This document shows, piece by piece, positions 1 through 11,135 of a stretch of 64,000 nt of DNA. The notes beneath the pieces were generated by a model that saw nothing but the letters and a program-made list of their open reading frames with translations, did no database searches and was not told the origin of the DNA. A program made the translations under genes and the position numbers. The DNA is from Circinella minor (Eukaryota > Mucoromycota > Mucoromycetes > Mucorales > Lichtheimiaceae): the NCBI GenBank assembly GCA_016758965.1, contig JAEPRB010000011.1, positions 62,001-126,000 of the forward strand, given 5' to 3'. The stretch's first letter is position 1, and each line of letters begins with the position of its first letter.

Positions 1-708
1 GTAAAACAAATTGTTGAATTGTCAGCAAGACGATTGCCATGGCGTAGTTATAATGTTGTACATGTACACCAACAAGCAGAAGACGCATTATATGCAATTA
101 AAGATCGAGGGTATCATGTGACCCTCAGACCTACTAATTTTATGACCAATATGACGGATTATAATACTATTAAAAACAATAACGAAATTGTGGATTCAGC
201 TGATCCAGATGAACAGGTTTGTATATAAGATGTATGGGGAAAATTATTATTATTATTATTTTTTTTTTTGAAAAAAAAAAAAAGGTTATTGTTCTTTTCT
301 TTTTGGTTAATTTAACTATTCTGTGTTAAATAATAATAATAATAATAATGATCCTGAAAGCAAGAGTGGATTTCACCAAGCGATATCGGTCATGTGGCTG
401 CAAGAATATTGGTGGAACCTATTGAGAAGCACAAAGATGTGGCTTACGAGTTGATCGGCGATGTTAAAACTCCAGCACAAAGAGCTGCAATTATTTCCAA
501 GGTGACGGGTCGTAATATTTCATATAAACAACTTTCCGTTCAAGAAATGTATGATTTTTTTATCAATGCTGGAGAAACAAATTCCATGGCTTATTATATG
601 TCCACCTATCAGTTTGTTAGTCCAATTTCGAGAGGTTTACCATTATTATTGGGTCGGCCTCAAGAAAGTGTTGAAGTTTGGGCGACCAATAACAAAGAAT
701 TGTTTTAG
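1..708 (+). CDS. NmrA-like NAD(P)-binding protein, 3' part
   Basis: This is the C-terminal part of a short-chain-dehydrogenase-like protein of the NmrA/HSCARG type; the 5' end lies outside the window. Exons are <1-216 and 361-708, joined in phase 0 across a GT...AG intron of 144 nt. The sequence opens with a strand like 'VKQIVELSARRLPWRS', followed by 'VTLRPTNFM' and 'WISPSDIGHVAARILV', and ends with 'GLPLLLGRP' near the C-terminus. The same blocks occur in the two complete paralogues at 59.1-61.8 kb, which gives the family call. Such proteins bind NAD(P) through an N-terminal Rossmann fold; some are oxidoreductases and some are redox sensors, so the substrate cannot be told. The intron position differs from that in the minus-strand paralogue, and the third paralogue has none. 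Confidence 0.85.
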
Positions 709-1559
709 TTTCATATATATTGAATACTCAGGAAATGAAAAAGAAGAGGTTTTTTTTTTCCTTATTAAAAAAAGAATTCTTTAGGATTCTTAGAAGAATT
801 ATATTATTATTATTTTTTTTTTAAAAAAAAACAAACTAAAAAAATCCATTTTGAACTCTCCCAAAACATCCCAAATAAAATGTGCATAATAGATTCAAAG
901 TTTTTTGATTTTCTAAATAAAGTCATGTGCACTCATAAGTTTTATAATTATTTTTTCTTTTTTTCTTTTGCATCAATTAAACAACAATTTGTTTGGCCAT
1001 TGCCATATTTGTGTAATTCTCGATTTGCTCATTCGTTCTGTGTGAAACAGCATTGAATAGAACGGATAAATTGAATTATCTTCGTTTTAAAATTAATTCC
1101 ATAATATTTCTCAATAATAGCACCCAATATGATTTTCGAATATTAATAAAAGAAAAAAACATTATATGGTTGATTGATTTACGAGACTATGTATAAATGA
1201 AAATAATTATTTATTTTTTATATGTGAAATGAAATGAAAAAAAAAAAAAAACTTGGCGCAGTAGTATAATCATTATTTATCAGTAACCAAACAATAACCA
1301 GTGAAATCAAGTCAACAATTTATATATACTGTAACATCATTCGTCAATCGGACACTGTATATTTTGTGTTATAAACAAAGTCAAACCTCTTTCGAAAAAA
1401 AATTTTTTTTCTACAAATCGAGGTTTATTTGGTCCGCTGCCCCTCGGAAATTGTGTTGTCCTCCCCTTTCTTTTCTCTCTACCTTTTTTTTTTCCTTCGG
1501 GCTCATTAGCTGCTGCCCATCCCTTCTCTTCATTTTTACCTGACTTAGTCTTGTTAAAT
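709..1559. promoter_or_regulatory. Intergenic region and EF-3 promoter/leader
   Basis: This 0.85-kb gap lies upstream of the EF-3 start. Visible elements are a TATAAA at 1192-1197, a second TATAAA at 1370-1375, and a long pyrimidine-rich stretch at about 1440-1540 directly before the start codon. A TATA box followed by a CT-rich leader is typical of strongly expressed fungal genes, so the 1370 box is the better core-promoter candidate. The left part carries only AT-rich sequence and the 3' flank of the NmrA-like gene. No convincing coding region was seen. The promoter call is inference. Confidence 0.4.
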
Positions 1560-4500
1560 ATGCCTGCCGTACAAAACGCTCAGAGCAACGTCGAAGTCAA
1601 CAAGTTGGCTGCTCCCGTCGCCGGTGAGTCCAAGAAGGTCAAGGAGCTCTTGAAAACTCTTTCTGGAGCTGCTGATGCCGATCGTGAAGCTGCTGCTCAA
1701 GAGATTGCTGCTTTCGTCGCCGCTAACGGTGTTCAATCTCTTAAGCAATATGGTATTCTTGATGCCATTACCAAGGACTTTGGTAACAAGAAGAACGCTG
1801 GTGCTCGTCACTCAGCTGTTGCCGCTGTCCAAGCTTTGACTGATAGCAACCTCGGTGGTCAAGTTGAAGCTTATATCGTTCCTTTCTTGGCTCAACTTTT
1901 GGAACTTCAAGCTGATAAGCAAGCCGCTATCAAGAACGCTGCTTCTGATGCTGCCAAGAACATGATTGTCAAGTTCAACCCTCATGCTACTGCTATCTTC
2001 ATTCCTTATATCCTTGAAGGTTTGGGTAACTCCTGTAAGTGGCAAACCAAGGCTCTTTCCTTGACTCTTTTGGATGAACTCGTTAAGGTTAAGGCTCAAG
2101 AATTCTTCTGGGTTATTCCTGATGTCATCCCTGTTGTTTCCGACTGTATGTGGGATACCAAGACTGATGTCAAGAAGGCTGCTACCACTACCATGGGTAA
2201 CATCTGTGCTTTGGTTGAAAACAAGGATATTGAACGTTTCATTCCTGCTGTCATTGCTTGTATCAACAAGCCCGAAAACGTTCCCGAAACCATTCACTTG
2301 TTGGGTGCTACCACTTTCGTCCAAGAAGTCGACTCTGCCACTCTTTCCATCATGGTTCCTTTGCTTAACCGTGGTTTGAACGAACGTGCTACTCCTATCA
2401 AGCGTAAGTCTGCTCTTATCATTGACAATATGTCCAAGCTTGTCGATGATCCCGAAGTTGCTGCTCCTTTCTTGCCTTTGTTGTTGCCCGCTCTTAACAA
2501 GATTCAAGATGTTGTCGCTGATCCCGAATGCCGTGGTGTTGTCCAAAAGGCTCTTGCCACTTTGGAACGTGTTGGTGGTGGTAACATTGAAATCTTGACC
2601 AAGGCTGATAAGGCTGAGAGAGTCACCTCTGCTTTCAAGGAATTGTTGCCTACTGAAATTGACGAATTCTACGGTACCACTGTCAAGTACCTCGGTGAAG
2701 TTGCTTTGGCTCTTTGTGTTGCCAAGAACTTCTTCAAGAATGAATGGATCAAGGCTTTGTCTCCCTACGTCAAGTTGTTCGTTGCTGATGCCGAAACTGT
2801 CATCTCCAAGGCTCTCGACAAGTGTGAGGAAGCTGTTACTCCTAAGGATCCCGAAGAAGAAGATGATGAAGGTGAAGATCTCTGTAACTGTGAGTTCTCT
2901 CTTGCTTATGGTGCTAAGATTCTTTTGAACCGTACTTCTCTCCGCCTCAAGCGTGGTCGTCGTTATGGTCTCTGTGGTTACAACGGTTGTGGTAAGTCCA
3001 CTCTCATGCGTGCCATTGCCAACGAACAAGTTGAAGGTTTCCCTCCCAAGTCTGAATTGAAGACTGTCTATGTCGAACACGACATTGATGGTTCCGAAGC
3101 TGATACTCCTTTGGTTGAATTCATTATCTCTTCCGATGGTGTTGAAACCAAGGACAAGGTCAAGGTTGCTCAAATCTTGCGTGACTACGGTTTCTCCGAA
3201 GAAATGGTTACTTCCCAACCCATTGGTTCCCTTTCTGGTGGTTGGAAGATGAAGTTGGCTCTCGCCCGTGCTATGTTGATGAACGCTGATATCTTGCTTT
3301 TGGACGAACCTACTAACCATTTGGATGTTGTTAACGTTGCTTGGTTGGAAAACTACTTGTTGGGTTTGAAGACTGTTACCTCCATCATTGTTTCTCACGA
3401 CTCTGGTTTCTTGGATCATGTCTGTTCTGATATCATTCATTACGAAAAGAACTACAAGCTTAAACGTTATAAGGGTAACCTTTCCGAATTCGTCAAGAAG
3501 GTTCCTTCCGCCGCTGCTTACTACTCTTTGGAAGATTCTCAACTTGCTTTCCGTTTCCCTGAACCTGGTTTCTTGGAAGGTATTAAGACCAAGGAACGTG
3601 CTATCTTGAAGATGAAGAACGTTGATTTCCAATACCCCGGTACTTCCCGTAAGCAACTTAAGAACATTACTATGCAATGTGCTCTTGCTTCTCGTGTTGC
3701 CGTCATTGGTCCCAACGGTGCTGGTATGTATTTTTTTTTCTTTCTAATTTGAATTTTTTTTTAATTTGGGGAAGTGTGATCATTGGTTATGTTGGGCTGG
3801 ATATATATTTTTTTTTGTTATCGGTTTTTCTAACTTTAAGCCACAATTTTGAACTCAATTAGGTAAATCTACTTTGATCAAGTTGTTGACTGGTGAAATG
3901 GAAGCTGAAATCGGTACTGTCTGGAAGCATCCTAACTTGCGTATTGCTTATGTTGCTCAACACGCTTTCCATCACATTGAAAAGCACTTGGACAGCACTC
4001 CTAACGAATATATCCAATGGCGTTACGCTACTGGTGAAGATCGTGAAGAATTGGACAAGGTTGACCGTGTCATCAATGAAGACGAAGAAAAGCAAATGAA
4101 CCAAGCTTTCGTCATCGAAGGTGAAAAGCGTATCGTTGAAGAAATTGTTGGTCGTCGTAAGCTCAAGCAATCCTACGAATACGAAATTTCATGGAAGGGT
4201 AAGTCTTCCGTTGAAAACACCTGGATCTCCCGTCAACGTCTTGAACAAATGGGTTTCAGCAAGAAGATCGCTGAAGTTGATGCTCAAGAAGCCGCCAAGT
4301 TGGGTCTTAACCGTCCCTTGACTTCCAAGGAAATCGAAAAGCATTTGAACGAAGTTGGTTTGGAACCCGAATTCGCCACTCACTCCCGTATCCGTGGTTT
4401 GTCTGGTGGTCAAAAGGTCAAGTTGGTCATTGGTGCTGCTATGTGGAACAAGCCTCACATGTTGGTTCTTGATGAACCTACCAATTACTTGGATCGTGAC

Positions 4501-4836
4501 TCTCTTGGTGCTTTGGCTGGTGCTATCAAGGAATATGGTGGTGGTGTTGTTATTGTTACTCACAACCGTCAATTCTCTGAAGCTCTCTGTAACGAAGTCT
4601 GGAAGGTTGACAATGGTGAACTTGTTGCCTCCGGTCACAACTGGGTCTCTGGTAACGGTACCACCGCTGTTAAGGAAGAAGAAGCTGAAGACCAAGTTGA
4701 TGCTCAAGGTAACACCGTTAAGGCTGTTAAGAAGAAGGAAAAATTGAGCTCCAAGGAACTCCGTAAGAAGAAGAAGGAACGTATGGAACGTCGTAAGCGT
4801 GGTGAAGAAGTCTACTCTGATGAAGAAGACTGGTAA
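1560..4836 (+). CDS. TEF3: Translation elongation factor 3 (EF-3), ABC-F type ATPase
   Basis: EF-3 is the fungal ribosome-associated ATPase that promotes release of deacylated tRNA from the E site during elongation. Exons 1560-3723 and 3863-4836 encode 1045 residues, the usual length for the family (about 1044 in yeast). The single intron splits the Gly codon inside the second Walker A. In order: an N-terminal HEAT-repeat region (about 1-430), ABC1 with Walker A 'GYNGCGKST' (about 473), signature 'LSGGWK' and Walker B 'LLLDEPTNHLD', then ABC2 with 'GPNGAGKST' (about 717), a chromodomain-like insertion around 820 ('YEISWKGK'), signature 'LSGGQK' (about 900) and 'LVLDEPTNYLD'. The tail is Lys/Arg-rich and ends in an acidic stretch. 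The start is the ATG at 1560. Codon use is strongly biased (AAG, AAC, GGT, GCT), unlike the AT-rich codons of the minor genes nearby, as expected for high expression. Confidence 0.98.
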
Positions 4837-5241
4837 AGAAATCGTTATTTTTTTTTTTTATAAAAAAAAAATTTCAAAAAAAAGTTTATTATATACACAA
4901 CAAACAAAAAATCTTTTAGAATAGACTTTCCTCCCTTTATTTTTTTATCCTTATTATCATTTGTTATTTCTCCTCCTACTACCCTCCGTTTTGTAATTTT
5001 CTTCATCTTTTTTATTCATCGGCATTCCCTCCCTTTTTAAAAAAAAATTATCTACAATTTGTTCTACTGCTCAAACAACAGAGAGAAAAAAAAAACACTA
5101 ATAAAGTCGTTTTTTGTTTATATTACAATACAAAAATTTAAAATTTTTGGTTTTCTTTATATCTTTGATTAATGGAGTGAATATATTTTTTATTGTGATT
5201 GTTTAGTTTTCTATTTATCTAACTAATATAATGGGAATGAT
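4837..5241. terminator. Tail-to-tail gap with polyadenylation signals
   Basis: This 405-bp gap separates the 3' ends of EF-3 (plus) and the SET/MYND gene (minus). It is T/A-rich and contains AATAAA at 5100-5105, a plausible polyadenylation signal for EF-3. The two 3' UTRs probably lie close together or overlap. No gene was seen here. Confidence 0.4.
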
Positions 5242-7034
5242 TCAGGCAATATCAACGAGTATCATTTGCATTTTTCGTAACTCTTCAAATTCGGTTCCAT
5301 TTTGTTCGTCCAGTCCAAGTGCTTTATATACACGAATAGCTTCTTTTACTATATTTTTTGCATTATCATAAATATGTCTAAGTGAAGATAATTCGGTAGA
5401 TAAGTTAATATAAATTCTATATTTCAAGTATACACAAAAAAGGTTCTTTACCCATTAAATAACAATGATGCCAGTTTTTTTAATTCACGAGATGTTTCAA
5501 TACTTGTGGCACCAAAAGTATCGCGTACAGCTGTAAGTGAAGCCATGATACATTGTGCGGCCATATCATAATTTTCTTTCATTGCATAATGTTCTCCTAA
5601 TTTATCCATTGCTTCGCCCCAGTTTAATGATGATTTATGATAGATAATCTCTTGTAATTTTGATGCCTTTAAAATTTTTCCTTCTTCCACATATTCATCT
5701 GCTTTTTGTTCAATCTATTATTTTTTTAAATGTGTGTGATTATTTTTTTGTTCGATCCCCCTTATTCTGACTGTTCTTTTTCTACAGTAATTTACCATGG
5801 CGATTCGCATCCAATCAATACGTCCATTACAAGCTTTACAATATTTTTCACCACTAGCAAGTCGACCTGTGGGACAAAATTGACATTGATAAATATATGC
5901 TGCAGGATTTTCTACATTACTAAAAAAAAATATCATTTTAGCTTCATAAAATTTTGTTACCTATCCCCAAAACTAATTTATTTATTTATTTATTTTACCC
6001 AGCTTGACATGCTTCACATTTACAGTTAAAGAAGTAAAGCATATTTAACGAATTTTTTCGAGCAGATTGTTCATGTTTGGCTGCTAAAAATCCATAACTG
6101 ATACAAACTTGTTGTTTGGATGGAATATCTCTGGATGTTCGAACCCGTAATAAACATGGATCATGCCCTGGATCTTTACCAAAATAAGCAATGGCATTTG
6201 GATCACAACTATGATTCATTTTGCTTGCAGAAAGATAAATCGCTTTCCCTAAATGTTCATTAATTCCGCACTCATGATTGGTTTCACGAATAGCAATTGT
6301 ATTACAACGTATTTGACCTTGTATTTCAATAAGTTCATCAATAGCATCATCACGAATCAAATGAAGTACGGCAGCAATCAATTGAGCTTTTTCTCGATAT
6401 TTTTTTCTATCAGATGCTGTATGTTTACTTATATTAGAAACTAATGATGGTATTCTTGACTTTTGGTTAATAAATTAAAAAAAAATATTAGTCAATTTCA
6501 TGCATGAAATCAAAATTAAATCACATAAGCTTTTTTTTTTTTTTTTACCTGGGCACTAAAAAAATAAGCTTTTAATATCATAGGTGTTTCGCCTGTATGA
6601 AATTGAAAGTTATCTTGTGTCATATCAATATACTTGGATAGTTCAGGAAAATGACATAACCATTTATGACCAGTAGACCAATGTCGCGCTTCACATTGCT
6701 TATTACAAAAATGAAGATCCCAAGGACAATTCTTGGTACGACAATAAATGCGAGCATTACGACGAAAACATTGTGAACAACGATAATTAATTATAGACTG
6801 ATTTAAATGTTTTATTTGAGGATATTCTTGAATCACGATCTCGCCTGACCTTATTTTATCTGTACTCATGACAGAACATCCATGTTGATTGGCACCGACA
6901 TGGTTTTCAATACGTGCATTATGCCAAGTAGCTGATTCGTTAGGTAAAGGAGGCCATATACGATAATCAATATGTGCAGGTGTAAGTCTTTTGGTATAGG
7001 GAGACACGTCGTTTAAGGAAAAGTGAAAGTCCAT
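5242..7034 (-). CDS. SET and MYND domain protein (SMYD-type lysine methyltransferase)
   Basis: Probable S-adenosylmethionine-dependent protein-lysine methyltransferase of the SMYD family. Five exons on the minus strand, 7034-6549, 6459-5999, 5919-5796, 5714-5452 and 5416-5242, give 502 residues with all phases closing. The SET domain is split by a MYND zinc finger (about residues 86-127; Cys86, Cys89, Cys98, Cys103, Cys110, Cys114, His123, Cys127). Then come the SET core 'NHSCDPN' (244-250) and 'SYGF' (283-286), and the post-SET cysteines 'CKCEAC' (308-313) with a second Cys cluster after them. The C-terminal part is helical and TPR-like, as in animal SMYD proteins. The ATG at 7034 is the first in the frame. 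The substrate (histone or non-histone) cannot be inferred. Confidence 0.92.
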
Positions 7035-8088
7035 TTTTTTTTTTCGTGGATAAGTATGAAAATAGCGTGCCTTTTTCGGCGATATTTTCTTTTTTTTATG
7101 TGTAAAAGGGTCAATGATCAATTTTCTCTGTATATTATAAACATGTCTACTTATGCTTATATTGTATATTCTTCTTTCTTACTATCTTTGTCCATATTAT
7201 ATAATATACATAACTTTTATTTTTATTTTTGCTTTACTAAGCTTTTATAAAGTAATTCAAAAAATAATAATTAATTTTAGAATAAGGTAAAAAAAAAAAT
7301 CATCACAGATATTTTTTTTGAGTAAAATTCTTTAATTGTGCTCATAATAACCCCCTTGTACAACCCTTCAATTTATCACTATGACAATTAATTAATCTTT
7401 GTATATTTTTATTATTTATATATTGTTACCCAGAAAAAAAATGAACAGCGCAAAGTTACTTGCTTTCTATTTATTTGAATAAAGATTACTTACAACTTTT
7501 GAAAACGCACTTATCAATAATGCGTCTAACTAACTTTTTTTTGAGATTACAAAAACTACATTTTGATATATATGAGGAAGTTACAGGTCGATAAAAGTTT
7601 TACAATACCACACGAAGTTGCATAATAAAATACATAAGAAAGTTCACTAGTAATTTACGTAACATAACTTTTGCATTGGAAAGCACAACATATGTGATAC
7701 ATATACAGTTATCATATAATCAGCAAGGATATTATTATATATGTGTTCTCTTGTGAAATATCAAGCATAGCTTATATGAAAAATCTGATAATATACGCTC
7801 CTATGCAAGACATAAAGTATATTTTACAATTGATATACATATTTACTATTTTATTTAGTCTTATAAAAGAAACAAATAGCACTATAAGAAGTGGTATATA
7901 TATATATGCAGTATCTCTTTATTATTAATCTCAAAAGTAATTGATTATATCTAACCCCGATAACTTTCACATCCACTTTATTTTTACACCTAAAAATGGG
8001 AGATGGAATTATTAAGTGAAGGGAATAAAAATGAAAATTAAAGTGAGAAGGGGAAAGGAAAAAGATATGAAGAATTAATAAAGTTTGA
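7035..8088. other. AT-rich intergenic region
   Basis: About 1 kb of AT-rich DNA upstream of the SET/MYND gene. It contains short (AT)n and poly-A/T runs and no ORF that looks coding. It must hold the promoter of the minus-strand gene, but I recognise no specific site. Confidence 0.5.
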
Positions 8089-8361
8089 TCAAATAAAGAG
8101 TTCAAAGACTTGTTTTACTTGAACTTCAATGGAGGCGTTTGCATAGATAATCGAAGGGATTAACAAAGTAGCAAGTTCTTCTAATTCTTTGTTTAAGGAA
8201 TAGTTGAACATTGTCGACAAAGAATCGTCTTCATCATTGTCCAAACCAAGTATTCGTTTTAAAACCTCTTCTTGCTTGCCAGTTGTTTTTGGGATTAATT
8301 TAATGATATTTTCCTTGTTAAGTTTGGCGCTCTTATGATGCTTTAACACTTGCTCAGCCAT
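8089..8361 (-). CDS. Small hypothetical protein, 90 residues
   Basis: A single-exon minus-strand ORF from ATG at 8361 to TGA. I do not recognise it. The predicted protein starts with a basic stretch (several Lys up to residue 27), has an acidic patch ('DNDEDD') near the middle, and ends with a mainly hydrophobic or helical half. No signal peptide or zinc motif is visible. It lies at the edge of a repeat-rich, gene-poor region, so it could be the last exon of a larger gene, a remnant, or chance. Composition is more protein-like than that of neighbouring random ORFs, which is the only support. Confidence 0.35.
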   Translation of the reverse strand: MAEQVLKHHKSAKLNKENIIKLIPKTTGKQEEVLKRILGLDNDEDDSLSTMFNYSLNKELEELATLLIPSIIYANASIEVQVKQVFELFI

Positions 8362-8835
8362 TATTTAATAACCAAAATGGTCGACATGTATGACTCTTAA
8401 AAACATGAAACAGTGATCTACTATTTCTTCTTCAGTTACTAAATGTAAAGTAAAAACACATACTGATTGAAGTAATTGTATACTTGAATCATTTTTGCAT
8501 GGAGCAAAACTATAAGCCCTTGTTTTTTCAAGATCCTCAGTATCCTACTAAAGGCTATTTCTTTTTGAAGCACATTTAGATAAATGATAAGGCCTACAGA
8601 ATAAAGGATTGTAAATATATGGGTTCATTCTATAAAAGAGGAATGTGGTTTTGGAAAAATAAAACATAAAGCAATAACAATTTTTTTTTATTATAAATTC
8701 AAACCTTACCTAGATTGATGGTAAATTAAAAGTGTGCTCACTTTAATAAAGCTGGTTGAATATCAAACCGATATTTGATATACGCGTTGTTGATGTGTCT
8801 TCAAATCAACACTTTGGCAGAATTCAAAGAGTCCA
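8362..8835. other. Intergenic region left of the duplicated block
   Basis: AT-rich sequence between the small ORF and the first copy of the duplicated block. No gene, RNA or repeat structure was recognised. Confidence 0.4.
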
Positions 8836-9339
8836 CGTCAAGAAAACTTTGAATGCCAACGAGTCCTTGATATTATCAAGTCGAAAATGGGTTGTCATTC
8901 CACCAATAAAAACTGGCAATTTTTCATCTAAACGGGCACTAGATGCAACTAAAGCATTCGATGCTTCCATACTTGTACGGTAAAACCCCGTTTTTTGCAC
9001 ATGTGGAATTTTGGTCAAGAAGTGTACAAAAAAAGGGGTATGTGTAAAAGGCAGGGTTTTACTGTAATCCACCATGCTGTTCTAAAGAAACAGGCCAAAC
9101 ATCTGGATGTAATGTCTTGATTGGCGGTGGAAGCGAGTTTGGCCGTGCACCACGCTTGAGCTTTTCAAAGGACTCGCGATGTTGGTCCACACTTTTTGTT
9201 CAACCTACATTTCTACCGTATTGATAATTATGGTCTGATTGTTATTAGTGTTAAGCAGGATAGCACCTGCCAGGATAGTTGCTGTAAAAAATCCAATTTG
9301 TTTGTAAAATCTCCAATCTTTGTTCATTTCTGTACAAAT
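8836..9339 (-). repeat. Dispersed direct repeat, copy A (about 500 bp)
   Basis: This block is nearly identical to 10629-11135, in the same orientation and about 1.8 kb away. By eye the aligned core (8858-9339 against 10653-11135) differs at only some 15-20 positions. One difference is a single-base deletion in copy A (near 9210-9216) that breaks a minus-strand reading frame which is open in copy B. An 87-bp MITE-like element sits at the same place in both copies, so it was inserted before the block was duplicated. The block is probably part of a mobile element or of a dispersed gene family. Confidence 0.85.
8978..9064. mobile_element. MITE-like element, 87 bp, TA target duplication (copy in block A)
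   Basis: The ends form imperfect inverted repeats of about 27 bp: left CGGTAAAACCCCG..., right ...CAGGGTTTTACTG. The element is flanked by TA on both sides (8976-8977 and 9065-9066). TA duplication with short inverted ends is the pattern of non-autonomous Tc1/mariner elements. The same element is at 10773-10859 in the second block. Confidence 0.65.
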
Positions 9340-9937
9340 ATCAACCGTTAATAGCACATATTCCCTCTGCTTTAGTAATGTGGAGTATGGTGAAGCTGCA
9401 AATAAATTTTTAAGATCAGTATTTATCGAAGGGCTACAGCTGATGCACATCAGACTGTCTTCACATAGTCGCTTTAAAGGTGTAATCGCCCGGATTGCGT
9501 TATGCTTGGACACTAGTTTATTAATGACAGTGCTATGCGCAAGTGCATTTTCTTCGTTTCCTTCATTATCTACGACGGAAAACGGATGCAACGATAGATT
9601 TTGAAGGATGTAGGACGTGTTATTCTTGTCATACTGGGTGGAGCCTTCCTTATGACATGCACTGATAGCTGCTTCATTATATGTTCGTCGTTTCTTGATG
9701 CTGGGCGTCGACTAGAGGTGTTGCTGAAGGCTTATTTAGTTTGATGATTCCATCGATCTGGAGTAACAATAGTTCACTTCCTTGTGCCTGTGAGATACAT
9801 TCGTCTGGTTTAAATTCTTCGTCATTGTCCAATTCAGTATCATCTTCTCGTGAGACCAAAAGGGCATCGTTATATCGAATAATCGTTATAACGAATTCTT
9901 GATCTGAGTTATAATGCTTGGGTAAAATCCTATCCAT
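9205..9937 (-). pseudogene. Broken minus-strand ORF, repeat-associated
   Basis: Two overlapping minus-strand frames make one protein-like reading. A first part starts at ATG 9937 (acidic, about 86 residues). A second frame is open from about 9707 down to 9205 and contains 'ISACHKEGSTQYDK' and 'LLTVDICTEMNKDW'. The switch between frames near 9700 looks like a frameshift, though a small intron cannot be excluded. The 3' part runs into repeat copy A, where another single-base deletion ends it; in copy B this part stays open. I do not recognise the protein. A decayed mobile-element gene is the most likely reading. Confidence 0.4.
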
Positions 9938-10628
9938 ATGTACTTGACCTCACATGTGTCTAATATGACTTGCAAGAAGAAAACTCTAGCACATTATATC
10001 ATTTATACTATAAATAAACTATAAAAATAAAGCAGTTCTTTTTTTTTCTTTCCACAGTTTTCTTTGTTAAATATTTCTTGTCTTATTACTTCTAATTGGA
10101 TTGCAACCACATGATCACATATAATTAAGGCTGATCCCCTATATCATAAGAAAAAAAATGCGGACATCATATTATGATAAGCATCAAAAACCGTCTACGA
10201 ATTATTGTTTACAAATCCGTGTCAATTGACAAAGAAAAAGTTAGACAAGCATAATTGGGGAAAAAACAAATCTAATTTTTATAAGAAAGAAGCAGAAGCA
10301 GATTATCACTTGCTTTCTTTTTTTAGAAAAGATGGTTGCCTGAAGATAAATTTGATGTTCAAATTATTAAAACTTGACAAAAATGTTTAAAAACTAAAGT
10401 TAGAACATAAAAAAATGCTCAATAAACTAGTATTATTTCCTTTTTAAAAAAATAAAGATGTTATTTGTCCGCTCGATATAACGATATTTTTACCAAAACC
10501 CTATCGGATATCGTTATATCGAATATCGTTATAGCGAGCGGTGACAGTAAAAGTTTAAGTAGAAAGAGGTGTTTGAGGATGTAAAAAAAAAAGGTTTCAA
10601 TCATTTCTTATACAACATTAGCAGTCAT
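9938..10628. other. Intergenic region between the two repeat copies
   Basis: AT-rich spacer between the block copies. The only clear structure is the palindromic element at 10469-10541, listed separately. Confidence 0.4.
10469..10541. mobile_element. Palindromic MITE-like element, 73 bp
   Basis: The two ends, CCGCTCGATATAACGATATT on the left and the complement of CCGCTCGCTATAACGATATT on the right, are inverted repeats of 20 bp with one mismatch. They enclose about 33 bp. The right half (10510-10538) also matches 9866-9895 inside the broken ORF. No clear target duplication was seen. A small non-autonomous transposon end pair or a foldback element is the likely nature. Confidence 0.6.
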
Positions 10629-11135
10629 ATCCAGAAAAATCTTGCATACCAAAACGAGTCCTTGATATTATTAAGTCGAAAATGGGTTGTCATTCCACCA
10701 ATAGAAACTGGCAATTTTTCATCTAAACGGGCACTAGATGCAACTAAAGCATTCGATGCTTCCATACCTGTACGGTAAAACCCCGTTTTTTGCACATGTG
10801 GAATTTTGGTCAAGAAGTGTACAAAAAAAGGGATGTGTGTAAAAGGCAGGGTTTTACTGTAATCCACCATGCTGTTCTAAAGAAACAGGCCAAACATCTG
10901 GATGTAATGTCTTGATTGGCGGTGGAAGCGAGTTTGGCCGTGCTCCACGCTTGAGCTTTTCAAAGGACCCGCGATGTTGGTCCACACTTTTTGTTCGACC
11001 ATACATTTCTACCGTATTGATCATTATGGCCTGATAGTTACTAGTGTTAAGCAGGATAGCACCTGCCAGGATAGTTGCTGTAAAAAATCCAATTTGTTTG
11101 TAAAATCTCCAATCTTTGTTCATTTCTGCACAAAT
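10629..11135 (-). repeat. Dispersed direct repeat, copy B (about 500 bp)
   Basis: Second copy of the block at 8836-9339. On the minus strand it carries an open frame from ATG 11123 to a TAA at 10854 ('MNKDWRFYKQIGFF', a hydrophobic stretch, then 'LKRGARPNSLPPPIKTLHP'). The TAA stop lies in the end of the 87-bp MITE, so the insertion appears to have truncated an older, longer frame. Function unknown. Confidence 0.8.
10773..10859. mobile_element. MITE-like element, 87 bp (copy in block B)
   Basis: Same element as 8978-9064, with flanking TA at 10771-10772 and 10860-10861 and the same inverted ends. Its identical position in both blocks shows that it travelled with the block. Confidence 0.65.

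Noticed and set aside
1812..3677. A 621-codon open frame antisense to EF-3
   Set aside because: It arises from the extreme codon bias of EF-3 (few codons whose complement is a stop in that frame). The predicted protein is Ser/Asn/Leu-rich without motifs, and it spans no splice logic of its own.
4189..4707. Antisense open frame over EF-3 exon 2
   Set aside because: Same codon-bias shadow as over exon 1; no domain signal.
5750..5760. GTTCGATCCCC, similar to a tRNA B box
   Set aside because: No A box or foldable cloverleaf around it; it lies in an intron of the SET/MYND gene.
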